From assembly GCF_009728935.1 (NCBI RefSeq), contig NZ_CP034235.1, positions 3,324,001 to 3,388,000 of the forward strand: DNA of 64,000 bases, in the 5' to 3' direction. Position numbers and translations under genes: made by a program. Below are positions 15,789-23,598 of the stretch, piece after piece (within the stretch, counting starts at the first letter, position 1; every line of letters starts with the position of its first letter). The notes beneath the pieces are model-generated. The model saw nothing but the letters and a program-made list of their open reading frames with translations, was not told where the DNA came from and ran no database searches. The DNA comes from Paenibacillus psychroresistens (GTDB taxonomy: Bacteria > Bacillota > Bacilli > Paenibacillales > NBRC-103111).

Positions 15789-17228
15789 ATGTTGACAGTA
15801 AACCGCAGTGATACAAAACCGATATGGCAGCAATTGCTGGACCAAGCCATTGGCAATATTTCAAAGGGGAATTGGCCTCCGGGTGAGCAATTGATTCCGT
15901 CGCGTGAGTTAGCGCTGCAGTTAGGCGTCTCTCGCTCAACGATACAGCTCGTATATGAAGAATTGCTCGCACGAGGGTACATCGTTACTTCAAGGCGAGG
16001 AGGTACGCGGGTAAGCTCTTCTTGGAATATCGTAACAGTAACTTCAGATAAATTGGTGCCCGAAGGTCCCAAGCTTCCTCTACTCCCGCATTTAAATTCT
16101 TCTGTCGACCAATTGCAGGGTTGGCTCAAAGGTGAAGAAGCCAGTGAAGTAAAAATTGATTTTAACCCTCATGAGCCTTATCTAGATCAATTATTCCAGA
16201 AAACCTGGCGGCAATCATACCTTCATGCTTCTTCCTCCATGAACCCATGTGATACGGCATACGGCGATTCTTACGGGTATTTACCATTGCGCGAGCAAAT
16301 AAAGCGTTATTTGTCGCTTGAACGAGGTATTCATGTTCAGACAGACCAAATTTTGTTGACTTCTGGAGCACATCAAGGTGTTGACTTGATCGCGCAAGCT
16401 CTGCTAAATGAAGGGGATACGGTCACAATCGAAGATCCGGGATTTCCGGCTTCCTGGATGGTAATGAAATATCGCCACATGCAGGTCATCCCCATACCTG
16501 TCGACGAGTTTGGTCTCGTCGTTGATCGTATTCCCCCGGAATCCAGACTGACTTTTGTAACTCCGTCCCACCAGTGCGGGATCGGTGTAGTGATGTCTGG
16601 GCCGCGAAGGCAGCAGTTGCTGCATATGGCTACGAAGAATCGGAGTTGGATCATAGAGGACGATTATGACAGCGAGTATCGTTATCACGGAGAACCTCTC
16701 CCGACACTGTTTAGTCACGCGCCTAATAACACTTTATATATGATGAGTTTTTCAAAAATGATTGCACCTGCCCTACGTATTTCAGTGCTCGTTGGATCTG
16801 TTGAAGCTATCGCTCAGATCGCTCGCGTAAAAGTGTTAACATATCTGCAGCTTCCGATTATGGAGTCGGTAACGCTTACTCGTTTCATTGAACAAGGTTG
16901 TTTTATGCGGCATATGCGAAGAGTACGGAATGTGTATAGACGAAGGTATGAAACTATGACAAAAGCAATAATAGCCAGTGGTTTAGCAAATCGTTTCAAA
17001 TTAAGCAACAACGAAACAGGATCGCATATGCTGCTAGAAGCCGAACCGTTGTTTGATGATAGAAAAGTCACATCGGAGTTGCTGCAAAGAGGAGTTCGCG
17101 TTTTTCCGCTGAGTCCCTACTGTTTGGAAAGCAATCGAAGGGGCTGGGTACTGGGATTTGCAAAAGTTGAAGAAAGGTTGATTGATGAGGGTATAACTCA
17201 TCTTGCCGATGTATTATTACGGTCATAG
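15789..17228 (+). CDS. MocR/PdxR-type GntR-aminotransferase transcriptional regulator
   Basis: 479 residues. Residues ~1-75 form a GntR-type winged helix-turn-helix (PIWQQLLDQAIGNISKGNWPPGEQLIPSRELALQLGVSRSTIQLVYEEL). Residues ~110-479 are a fold-type I aminotransferase domain with the PLP-binding landmarks SGAHQGVDLIAQ, IIEDDYDSEYRY and the Schiff-base Lys in SFSKMIAPALR. Such MocR-family proteins use PLP or a PLP-adduct as effector and do not act as transaminases. I place the start at ATG 15789 after AGGTG; ATG 15774 has no ribosome binding site. No vitamin B6 or amino-acid gene lies beside it, so the target is unknown. Confidence 0.88.
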   Translation: MLTVNRSDTKPIWQQLLDQAIGNISKGNWPPGEQLIPSRELALQLGVSRSTIQLVYEELLARGYIVTSRRGGTRVSSSWNIVTVTSDKLVPEGPKLPLLPHLNSSVDQLQGWLKGEEASEVKIDFNPHEPYLDQLFQKTWRQSYLHASSSMNPCDTAYGDSYGYLPLREQIKRYLSLERGIHVQTDQILLTSGAHQGVDLIAQALLNEGDTVTIEDPGFPASWMVMKYRHMQVIPIPVDEFGLVVDRIPPESRLTFVTPSHQCGIGVVMSGPRRQQLLHMATKNRSWIIEDDYDSEYRYHGEPLPTLFSHAPNNTLYMMSFSKMIAPALRISVLVGSVEAIAQIARVKVLTYLQLPIMESVTLTRFIEQGCFMRHMRRVRNVYRRRYETMTKAIIASGLANRFKLSNNETGSHMLLEAEPLFDDRKVTSELLQRGVRVFPLSPYCLESNRRGWVLGFAKVEERLIDEGITHLADVLLRS

Positions 17229-17520
17229 TTACCCTTTGTCGATTCGATTCCTATTTTTCCTGAGTATGACGGTGTCTCAAAACTATAACAACGAATGGTA
17301 TGTGAGTACATATCCAAATTGTCTCTATCGTTGCAATCCATAATTAGAAATTTGTATCCTCCATTGATTTAATCTCGCTTCTTGTACGAATTGTTTTTTT
17401 TTCACGATTTCAACTGGCCCCCTCCAGTTCTTACCTGTTGACGATTTTAGTAATAGCATTGTAAGCTCATCGTCAGCGAGGTAAAAGCTAGACCATATAG
17501 CTTCAGGACTACGTCACTGC
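17229..17520. other. Non-coding stretch
   Basis: About 290 bases after the MocR gene with no supportable frame on either strand, no clear terminator and no recognised repeat. It leads into the first copy of the 490-base tandem duplication. Confidence 0.5.
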
Positions 17521-17617
17521 TGGAAATTTGGTAGTGGAATCGATTAAGTTGATATGGATAGTGAAGAGGATGAAGATTAAAATGGATCACTAAAAAAAGG
17601 CAAAAGGAAGTGCTGCA
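17521..17617 (+). pseudogene. Degraded toxin-tail-like leader of tandem unit 1
   Basis: Homologous base by base to 18011-18103 (WKFG.G.D.VDMDSED in frame) but interrupted by two stop codons. It is the upstream part of the first unit of the duplication that carries the small acidic gene. Confidence 0.5.
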
Positions 17618-17974
17618 ATGATGAAAAATGGCTGGTTTGAACTGAACAAGTACAAGTACAAGCATGATGATTGTTATTGCTCCGAAACGTGGGCAATCCA
17701 TATTTATTCGTATGAAGATGAAGACGATTCAACCCCAGATGTGACCTTGATTTTGAATTCGCCAAAAGAAAGCGGCAACGGTGGCTACTACTTGATGGAG
17801 TATTCGATTACATTTGTAGGACGAGCCATCATGTTTGATGAGGCAACTGCACTGGTCAAAAAGTTAGATGAGATCAGTAGCAAAAATGATTCAGTTAGCT
17901 TGACTGAGCATTTGATGGTCTGCCGTGAGTATTTTAATTGTGGAAAAATCTTACAGGAGTCAATGGCGAACTAA
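17618..17974 (+). CDS. Small acidic protein, putative immunity protein (tandem copy 1)
   Basis: 118 residues, start MMKNGWFELNKYKYKHDDCYCSETW, with an acidic patch SYEDEDDSTPD and a C-terminal EHLMVCREYFNCGK. No signal peptide or membrane segment. I do not recognise the exact family, but size, acidity, tandem duplication and the toxin-tail-like frame that precedes each copy resemble immunity genes of contact-dependent or LXG-type polymorphic toxin loci. AAAAGGAAGTG stands before the ATG. The second copy is nearly identical, with differences concentrated in the middle (LILNSPKES versus LLLNTTKEN). Function by context only. Confidence 0.6.
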   Translation: MMKNGWFELNKYKYKHDDCYCSETWAIHIYSYEDEDDSTPDVTLILNSPKESGNGGYYLMEYSITFVGRAIMFDEATALVKKLDEISSKNDSVSLTEHLMVCREYFNCGKILQESMAN

Positions 17975-18103
17975 AACACAGACACGGAATGGTATTCAGA
18001 AATTGAATGGTGGAAATTTGGTGGTGGCACCGACCAAGTTGATATGGATAGTGAAGATGGTGTAAAGTGGATCACTAAAAATAGGCAAAAGGAGGTGCTT
18101 GCA
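17975..18103 (+). pseudogene. Putative orphan toxin C-terminal tail between the two small genes
   Basis: Directly after the stop of copy 1, in the same frame, 43 codons run open into the start of copy 2: NTDTEWYSEIEWWKFGGGTD.., then MDSEDGVKWITKNRQKEVLA. Trp-rich and charged with a Lys/Arg end, it reads like the end of a protein rather than a spacer, and unit 1 has a decayed homologue. No start codon with ribosome binding site precedes it until 18044, so it is probably a relic left by duplication of a toxin-end/immunity cassette. Confidence 0.4.
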
Positions 18104-18460
18104 ATGATGAAAATTGGCTGGTTTGAACTGAACAAGTACAAGTACAAGCATGATGATTGTTATTGCTCCGAAACGTGGGCAATCCATATTTATTCATATG
18201 AAGATGAAGACGATTCAACACCGGACGTAACCTTGCTCTTGAATACGACAAAAGAAAACGGTAACGGCGGTTACTATTTGATGGAGTATTCGATTACATC
18301 AGTAGGCCGAGTCATCATGTTTGATGAGGCAAATGCACTGGTCAAAAAGTTAGATGAGATCAGTAGCAAAAATGATTCAGTTACCTTGACCGAGCATTTA
18401 ATGGTCTGCCGTGAGTTTTTTAATTGTAGAAAAATCACACAAGAGTCATTAGCGAACTAA
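18104..18460 (+). CDS. Small acidic protein, putative immunity protein (tandem copy 2)
   Basis: 118 residues. Start ATG 18104 sits behind a perfect AAAAGGAGGTG, better than the site of copy 1. The upstream ATG at 18044 only adds the toxin-tail-like segment and has no ribosome binding site. The sequence follows copy 1 closely, including Cys-Tyr-Cys near residue 19 and GGYYLMEYSIT. A strong bidirectional terminator lies 100 bases downstream. Confidence 0.62.
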   Translation: MMKIGWFELNKYKYKHDDCYCSETWAIHIYSYEDEDDSTPDVTLLLNTTKENGNGGYYLMEYSITSVGRVIMFDEANALVKKLDEISSKNDSVTLTEHLMVCREFFNCRKITQESLAN

Positions 18461-18561
18461 AACAAAATTTTATAAATTTCGAAAAGCCGAGTGGAAGCAA
18501 CATAACCAGTCTGTTTTCTTTTCTTTCTATATTGTTAACGTTTTGGCAGACTCTCAAAGAA

Positions 18562-18613
18562 ACTGCGGCGATCTAAGACTTGAAACATAAAGTCTTAGAC
18601 TGCCGCTGTTTTT
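18562..18613. terminator. Bidirectional terminator
   Basis: Long stem: GCGGC..CTAAGACTT / AAGTCTTAG..GCCGC, T-run on the plus side (GTTTTTAATT). It separates the plus-strand small genes from the convergent epoxide hydrolase. Confidence 0.8.
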
Positions 18614-18638
18614 AATTAGACTAACTTAGACCCTTTGA

Positions 18639-20000
18639 TTAGCGTAGCTTCTTGAATGCCGTGCGTATTTCTGTAGTGAGAAGCGTTGGCTGCTCCCACG
18701 CCGCGAAGTGACCGCCTTTAGAAAGTTTGTTGTAGTGAATGAGCTTCGGATATGCCTTCATTGCCCAGCTCTTCGGCGCTTCATAGAGCTCGTCAGGAAA
18801 GACGCTCACGGCAACCGGGATTTTGACGCCTTTGACGGCGAAGAATGGGTACTTGTTCTCCAAGTAGAGACGAGAAGAGGAAACCCCTGTTTTCGTCAGC
18901 CAGAATAACGTGATGTTGTCGAGTATATCGTCGCGAGTAAGGCCTTCTTTTTGTCCGGCAAAAACTCTCGAGATCAGGGCATAACTCTTCCAGTCGTGGT
19001 CAATCAAAATAGATGCCAAACCTATAGGCGAATCCACCAGTCCGGTCAGACTTTGCGGACGCGTTTTCATAATGTAGGAGTAGCCAAATTTATTCTCGCG
19101 AACTTGGTTGAACGCTTTCTTCTCTTCGGCTGAGAGACCGGGCGGCATCGGGGCGCCGGACCATATAGCCGCATCAACGGCAGTCGGAATCGCGCCAGGC
19201 ATGTTTGTGTGAATGCCGAGCAGTCCTTTAGGCGCCTGAACTCCCATCAAATCAGTAATAATAGCACCCCAGTCGCCACCTTGCGCAACATACTTTTTAT
19301 AGCCAAGGCGCTTCATCAGCACATCCCAGGCACGTGCAATGTGGTCGGGACCCCAGCCGACCGTGCTCTCTCTTTCCGAGAAGCCGTAGCCTGGAATCGA
19401 AGGAATCACCACATCGAACGCGTCCGATTCCTTACCGCCATGTGCCGTAGGGTTCACAAGCGGATCGATAATTTTCAATTGTTCAATGATTGACCCTGGC
19501 CATCCGTGCGTGACGATGATCGGCAAAGCATTCTTATGCTTCGAACGAACGTGAATGAAATGAATGTCCAAACCATCGATCTCAGTGATAAACTGCGGCA
19601 AGGAATTTAGCTTCGATTCGATCTTCCGCCAGTCGTAATCGTTTGCCCAATATTTGGCGAGACTCTGGATCGTTGCAAGCTGTACGCCATGCGATTGGTC
19701 CGACACCGGTTCCTTCTCAGGCCATCTCGTCGCTTTGATGCGATTACGTAATTCAGTGAGTTCTGCTTCTGGAATATTCACATGAAACGGACGAATGGCT
19801 TTCTTGTCTGTAGGTTGGTCTTTATTCTCCATTTGATAAATATTGGATTTTTGGGGATTTACTTGCTGTTTCACTTGTTGATTTTCTTGAGAGTTTTTTT
19901 TCGGATGTCCGCCAATAACATTGGCATTAGTGCCACAAGCGGTCAATCCTAGGGACAGGGACAAAATCATTGCCAAACGAGACCAGTATCTGCTGCTCAT
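18639..20000 (-). CDS. Epoxide hydrolase, secreted lipoprotein copy 5 (inverted)
   Basis: 453 residues, lipobox LTAC at residues ~19-22, Asn/Gln-rich linker, EHN domain, then the hydrolase core with HGWPGS, GGDWG and GGHFAAWEQP. It is closest to copy 3 at 5213 but lies on the other strand 12 kb away; most changes are in the linker (VNPQKSNIYQMEN). The leader before ATG 20000 (ACTTTACGAATGGAGCG) is shared with copies 3 and 4, so the duplication included the upstream region. It is transcribed alone, divergently from the MOSC gene. Confidence 0.87.
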   Translation of the reverse strand: MSSRYWSRLAMILSLSLGLTACGTNANVIGGHPKKNSQENQQVKQQVNPQKSNIYQMENKDQPTDKKAIRPFHVNIPEAELTELRNRIKATRWPEKEPVSDQSHGVQLATIQSLAKYWANDYDWRKIESKLNSLPQFITEIDGLDIHFIHVRSKHKNALPIIVTHGWPGSIIEQLKIIDPLVNPTAHGGKESDAFDVVIPSIPGYGFSERESTVGWGPDHIARAWDVLMKRLGYKKYVAQGGDWGAIITDLMGVQAPKGLLGIHTNMPGAIPTAVDAAIWSGAPMPPGLSAEEKKAFNQVRENKFGYSYIMKTRPQSLTGLVDSPIGLASILIDHDWKSYALISRVFAGQKEGLTRDDILDNITLFWLTKTGVSSSRLYLENKYPFFAVKGVKIPVAVSVFPDELYEAPKSWAMKAYPKLIHYNKLSKGGHFAAWEQPTLLTTEIRTAFKKLR

Positions 20001-20254
20001 AAGTAGTTACGCTCCATTCGTAAAGTTTTTTAGTGATATTCTTGATTCCTTCCGTTAGGTTCCATCTTAAGTGCAGTTCTTATTCTATTTTCTTAATAAA
20101 AGGTTTTCACCTTATGGATTGAAAGTAAATTGATATTTTGGATATGTACCCGCTTTTCATTCATTGTTATAGTAACAAGACTAAGAATTTGACGATCAGC
20201 AAACCAAATAGGTTTTGTACAGCTTAATTCCGCATCGATAAGGAGGAGAGTCCA
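20001..20254. promoter_or_regulatory. Divergent intergenic region between epoxide hydrolase 5 and the MOSC gene
   Basis: The left 80 bases are the conserved epoxide hydrolase leader, including GGAACCTAACGGAAGG on the minus strand, also present before copy 4. No confident -35/-10 pair was found for either gene, and no TGTAAC element occurs here. Confidence 0.35.
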
Positions 20255-20950
20255 ATGAAACACGGACAATTGATTTCGCTCAATGTCGGAATGCCGACTA
20301 TCATGCAATATAACCAAAAAGACGTGGCAACCGGCATTATCAAAATCCCCGTCTATGAGCGTTTGGAATTGTACTGGGAGCATTTTGAAGGAGATGGACA
20401 AGCTGATCTGAAGCATCACGGAGGAAAAGATAAGGCTGTTTGTGTTTATGGCTATGAGCACTATTCATTCTGGGAACAAGAACTTGGGAGACCGTTACCC
20501 TTCGGGGCGTTTGGAGAAAATCTGACCATTAGCGGCCTATTGGAACCAGAAGTTTGCATCGGAGATATCTTTCAGCTCGGCAATGCCATTGTACAGATCA
20601 GTCAACCTAGGCAGCCGTGTTTCAAATTGGCAGCTCTTTATCAATCTCCCAAGATGCCTTTGAAAGTTCAGGAAACAGGATTTACGGGTTTTTATTTCCG
20701 AGTGCTTCAGCGGGGAACGGTCAATTTCAATGACAAACTGATCCGATTACTCAAGCATCCACAAGCTATAACGGTTGAATTTGCGAATCGGGTCATGCAT
20801 CATGACAAGAATCTTATCGACGATAGAGAGATGTTATTGAGTGTGCTAGAATTGTCTGCGAGTTGGAGGAGCACGCTTGAAAAACGAGGTTTAGGGATAA
20901 AGAGTGACAATAGCGAGCGCTTAATAGGTAGAAAGCAGACCGAGAAATAA
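20255..20950 (+). CDS. MOSC-domain protein (YiiM-like)
   Basis: 231 residues. The MOSC core includes GQADLKHHGGKDKAVCVYGYEHY, the loop PFGAFGENLTISGL and the conserved Cys in QPRQPCFKLA; the C-terminal part is the 3-alpha extension of the YiiM group. MOSC proteins bind a molybdenum cofactor; YiiM-type enzymes reduce N-hydroxylated purines and related compounds. A strong ribosome binding site (AAGGAGGAG) precedes ATG 20255. It is a single-gene unit with no molybdenum cofactor genes nearby. Confidence 0.9.
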   Translation: MKHGQLISLNVGMPTIMQYNQKDVATGIIKIPVYERLELYWEHFEGDGQADLKHHGGKDKAVCVYGYEHYSFWEQELGRPLPFGAFGENLTISGLLEPEVCIGDIFQLGNAIVQISQPRQPCFKLAALYQSPKMPLKVQETGFTGFYFRVLQRGTVNFNDKLIRLLKHPQAITVEFANRVMHHDKNLIDDREMLLSVLELSASWRSTLEKRGLGIKSDNSERLIGRKQTEK

Positions 20951-21105
20951 TAAAAGCATAAGCAAATACAGGAAAAAATAGATCGGTTTTCTAAAAAAAG
21001 GAATCTTTCAAGAAGCGGCGAATTATAAAATGTGATCGAATTTGAAGTTTTAAGGTTCAATTATGAGAAAGGAAATTAATCTAACTAGGAGGCTGATTAT
21101 TATTT

Positions 21106-21480
21106 ATGGAAAATGTTGTTAAAGGTCCGGTTACATTCCGCGGTGGTTCACCGATTTTTTATGTCCCTGATCGTAAATGCGTGCTAGACTACTACAAACG
21201 GCTAGGTTTCTGGTGCGACTACGACATGGGATTTGTCGAATGGGATAGGATTGGATTCATCGTGCACGAGAAACAATCGATACCTGCAACACCGAATAAT
21301 CCGACATATGGAAACGATGCTATTGATGCATTCTATATGGTTTCATCAATTGATGATTTGTTCGTAGAGTTCAAGTCTAAAGACGCAGTGTTCCTTTATG
21401 AAATTATTACTAATGAATGGAATATGAGAGAATTTGCTATCAAGGACCCGGCAGGATACACGATTGGATTCGGTCAATAA
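21106..21480 (+). CDS. VOC-superfamily protein (bleomycin-resistance/glyoxalase-like)
   Basis: 124 residues with the paired beta-alpha-beta-beta-beta layout of the vicinal oxygen chelate fold: SPIFYVPDRKCVLDYYKRLGFWCDYDMG for the first half and IDAFYMVSSIDDLFVEF..EFAIKDPAGYTIGFGQ for the second. The ending DPAGYTIGFG is typical of bleomycin-binding and related proteins. Start ATG follows CTAGGAGGCTG. A terminator follows at 21553. Whether it binds a drug or is an enzyme cannot be decided. Confidence 0.82.
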   Translation: MENVVKGPVTFRGGSPIFYVPDRKCVLDYYKRLGFWCDYDMGFVEWDRIGFIVHEKQSIPATPNNPTYGNDAIDAFYMVSSIDDLFVEFKSKDAVFLYEIITNEWNMREFAIKDPAGYTIGFGQ

Positions 21481-21552
21481 ATCAACTGAGACTGATTACT
21501 TCATATGAATAAATCGAGGTATCTTTCTCAACAAACGGGTAACGAGAGCGGA

Positions 21553-21580
21553 GGAGCTTGCTATGATGCAGCTCCTTTTC
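21553..21580 (+). terminator. Rho-independent terminator
   Basis: GGAGCTTGC-TATGAT-GCAGCTCC-TTTT. Third member of the repeated hairpin family. Confidence 0.8.
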
Positions 21581-21755
21581 TATTTCAGCATAGTGGGGCT
21601 ATTACCAAGTTGATAGAGTACAGTCGAAAATTGGTGTACAATTAAATAGGGTAAGCGAGTATGGCTGAAGAATTCTAAATGTTGATAAACTAATCTATAT
21701 TCGCTAATACTGCAGCGAAAAACTGTACAAATATATATAGGAGGTGATCATTGTC

Positions 21756-23531
21756 TTGAAAACAAAAGCTTGGCATAGCTGGATAGACAGTGAAGGTAAA
21801 CCACTACTAAACGTTCCATTTGAAAGAGAGTATATTTATCAAGGGAATAATGGGAAATTTATAGAAAGATGGACTTTTAACAGTAATACAGATGGGACTG
21901 AACAATTTATTTTTAAACCATCAACTAATTTGAAAAAGAGTCGCATGGAGCAAGTTGTTGAGGATTTTCTTTTGCCTAATCTGACTGTACGTACGCCTCG
22001 TATAATTGCCTACTCTGAATCCAATGATCCTGATTGTTATTGGATTATCTTAGAGGATTTGGGTGTTCTAAATCATACATTAAATAACGAACTTATAATG
22101 AACGGAACACGGGCAGCTGCAGAGTGGCATCAAATATCTGCTGCTGAAATTTCGCTTCCTTACGGTGGTCATTCACCTCTCATTGGAGAAGTTCTTGAAC
22201 AGATTAAAATAAGTACGAAAACATGGGAATCAATATTAATAGATGCAGGATACTCGGCTCAACGGATAGAGATGTTAAAACAGTTAGTTTTAGAAGAGGA
22301 GGGTACGCTTTTTACAGTAAATGTTTTATCCCATGGTGATTATTATCCGCTTAATTTAGCTCTTCGTGGGGAAGAGTTGGTGATCATCGATTGGGAGTAT
22401 GTACAAATCAATTCTGTATATTGGGATTTGTACAACCTGTTGGATATTACCAGCCCGCGTTATCGGCGTCCAGCTCAAACACGACAAGTGAGGAAGGAAG
22501 CGCTGAATGCATACCTGGAAGAGAGACAGAAACAACCAACATTTGAAAATCTTCCGAAAGACGACTTTATTGAAGGATATATGCGTTATGCCATTTATTA
22601 TTCCCTGTGGATTCTAACACTGGTTGAGCAGGATATAATTAATGGGCGTTTCGATGAGAAAAACCTAAGATCCCAGCGAGATGAGACTTTAAATGTTATT
22701 TTTCAGTGTTCATCGCATTGGATTCATCCGCTGGTTTCTGTCATTACCCCAACATTTAATCGACCTGAAATTTTAAGCGAAATGCTGGAAGGACTTCATC
22801 GGCAAACGTATAAAGATATAGAATGTATTATTGTGAACGATGGAGGAACGAGTGTAGAATGGGTGGTAGATTTATATCCTGAGCTTGATATAAAGGTTAT
22901 TAATCAAGAAAACATGAAGCATCCACGTGCACGAAACAATGGTGTTGCTTCTGCAAACGGAAAATTTATTCTGCTTTGTGATGATGATGATATCCTGTTG
23001 CCTACGCACACTGAGAGCATGCTCGAAGCCATGAAGGATTATCAACTTGTTTACAGTGACGCTGAAATTGTGGAATTTATCGAACATACGAACGGGCGTA
23101 CTCCGGAAAGAAGGCAATTGTTTGCCTATTTGATGGATCTTGAGGCGATGAGGGAGTTTTCTACGTTTATACCATCAGGGTGCATGTACCACAAGTCCAT
23201 ACATGAAGAAATAGGGTACTTCGACGAAGAAGTATATCATTACTGGGATTGGGACTTTTTCCTGAGAGTTTCCGCTATCTTTAAGGTGAACCGAGTTCCG
23301 ATTGCTTCCGTACTATATGCTTTCTCGAGTCAAGCAGGGACAAATCTGTCAGCAAACACAGACAGTATGCGACCATTTCTAGATAAGCTTTCGAAGAAGC
23401 ATAACTTAGGCGAGTTGCCAACGAAAAACTTCTTCACACTTCTGGAAGAGGAAAGGGTTCAGAAGCGCTTTGCCGAAAGTAAGATTATTTGGGACGGTGA
23501 GCCGATCGTTTCCAGATATTCAATATTTTAA
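21756..23531 (+). CDS. Phosphotransferase (APH-like) fused to family 2 glycosyltransferase
   Basis: 591 residues from TTG 21756, eight bases behind AGGAGGTGA (GTG 21744 lies inside that site). Residues ~1-315 are an aminoglycoside-phosphotransferase/choline-kinase-like domain with the catalytic loop HGDYYPLNLAL and the metal-binding IIDWEY. Residues ~320-590 are a GT-A glycosyltransferase: SVITPTFNRPEILSEMLEGL at the start, nucleotide-sugar-binding CDDDDILLP, and the acceptor-side HYWDWDFFLRVS. The combination suggests phosphorylation or kinase-like handling of the substrate that is also glycosylated, possibly for an envelope or spore surface glycan. Neither domain is truncated. The acceptor is unknown. 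Confidence 0.82.
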   Translation: MKTKAWHSWIDSEGKPLLNVPFEREYIYQGNNGKFIERWTFNSNTDGTEQFIFKPSTNLKKSRMEQVVEDFLLPNLTVRTPRIIAYSESNDPDCYWIILEDLGVLNHTLNNELIMNGTRAAAEWHQISAAEISLPYGGHSPLIGEVLEQIKISTKTWESILIDAGYSAQRIEMLKQLVLEEEGTLFTVNVLSHGDYYPLNLALRGEELVIIDWEYVQINSVYWDLYNLLDITSPRYRRPAQTRQVRKEALNAYLEERQKQPTFENLPKDDFIEGYMRYAIYYSLWILTLVEQDIINGRFDEKNLRSQRDETLNVIFQCSSHWIHPLVSVITPTFNRPEILSEMLEGLHRQTYKDIECIIVNDGGTSVEWVVDLYPELDIKVINQENMKHPRARNNGVASANGKFILLCDDDDILLPTHTESMLEAMKDYQLVYSDAEIVEFIEHTNGRTPERRQLFAYLMDLEAMREFSTFIPSGCMYHKSIHEEIGYFDEEVYHYWDWDFFLRVSAIFKVNRVPIASVLYAFSSQAGTNLSANTDSMRPFLDKLSKKHNLGELPTKNFFTLLEEERVQKRFAESKIIWDGEPIVSRYSIF

Positions 23532-23598
23532 AGCTTGTTATCTTATTTATATTTGCGTAACATATAAAAATAAATAATAGAAATTAATAGGTGGTTAA

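Noticed and set aside
18044-18103. Upstream ATG extending the second small acidic gene by 20 codons
   Set aside because: No ribosome binding site at 18044, whereas AAAAGGAGGTG is perfectly placed for ATG 18104. The extension is homologous to the leader of unit 1, which contains stops.
17521-18460. The 490-base duplication as a mobile element or CRISPR-like repeat
   Set aside because: Only two units, protein coding, without terminal repeats, target duplications or spacers.
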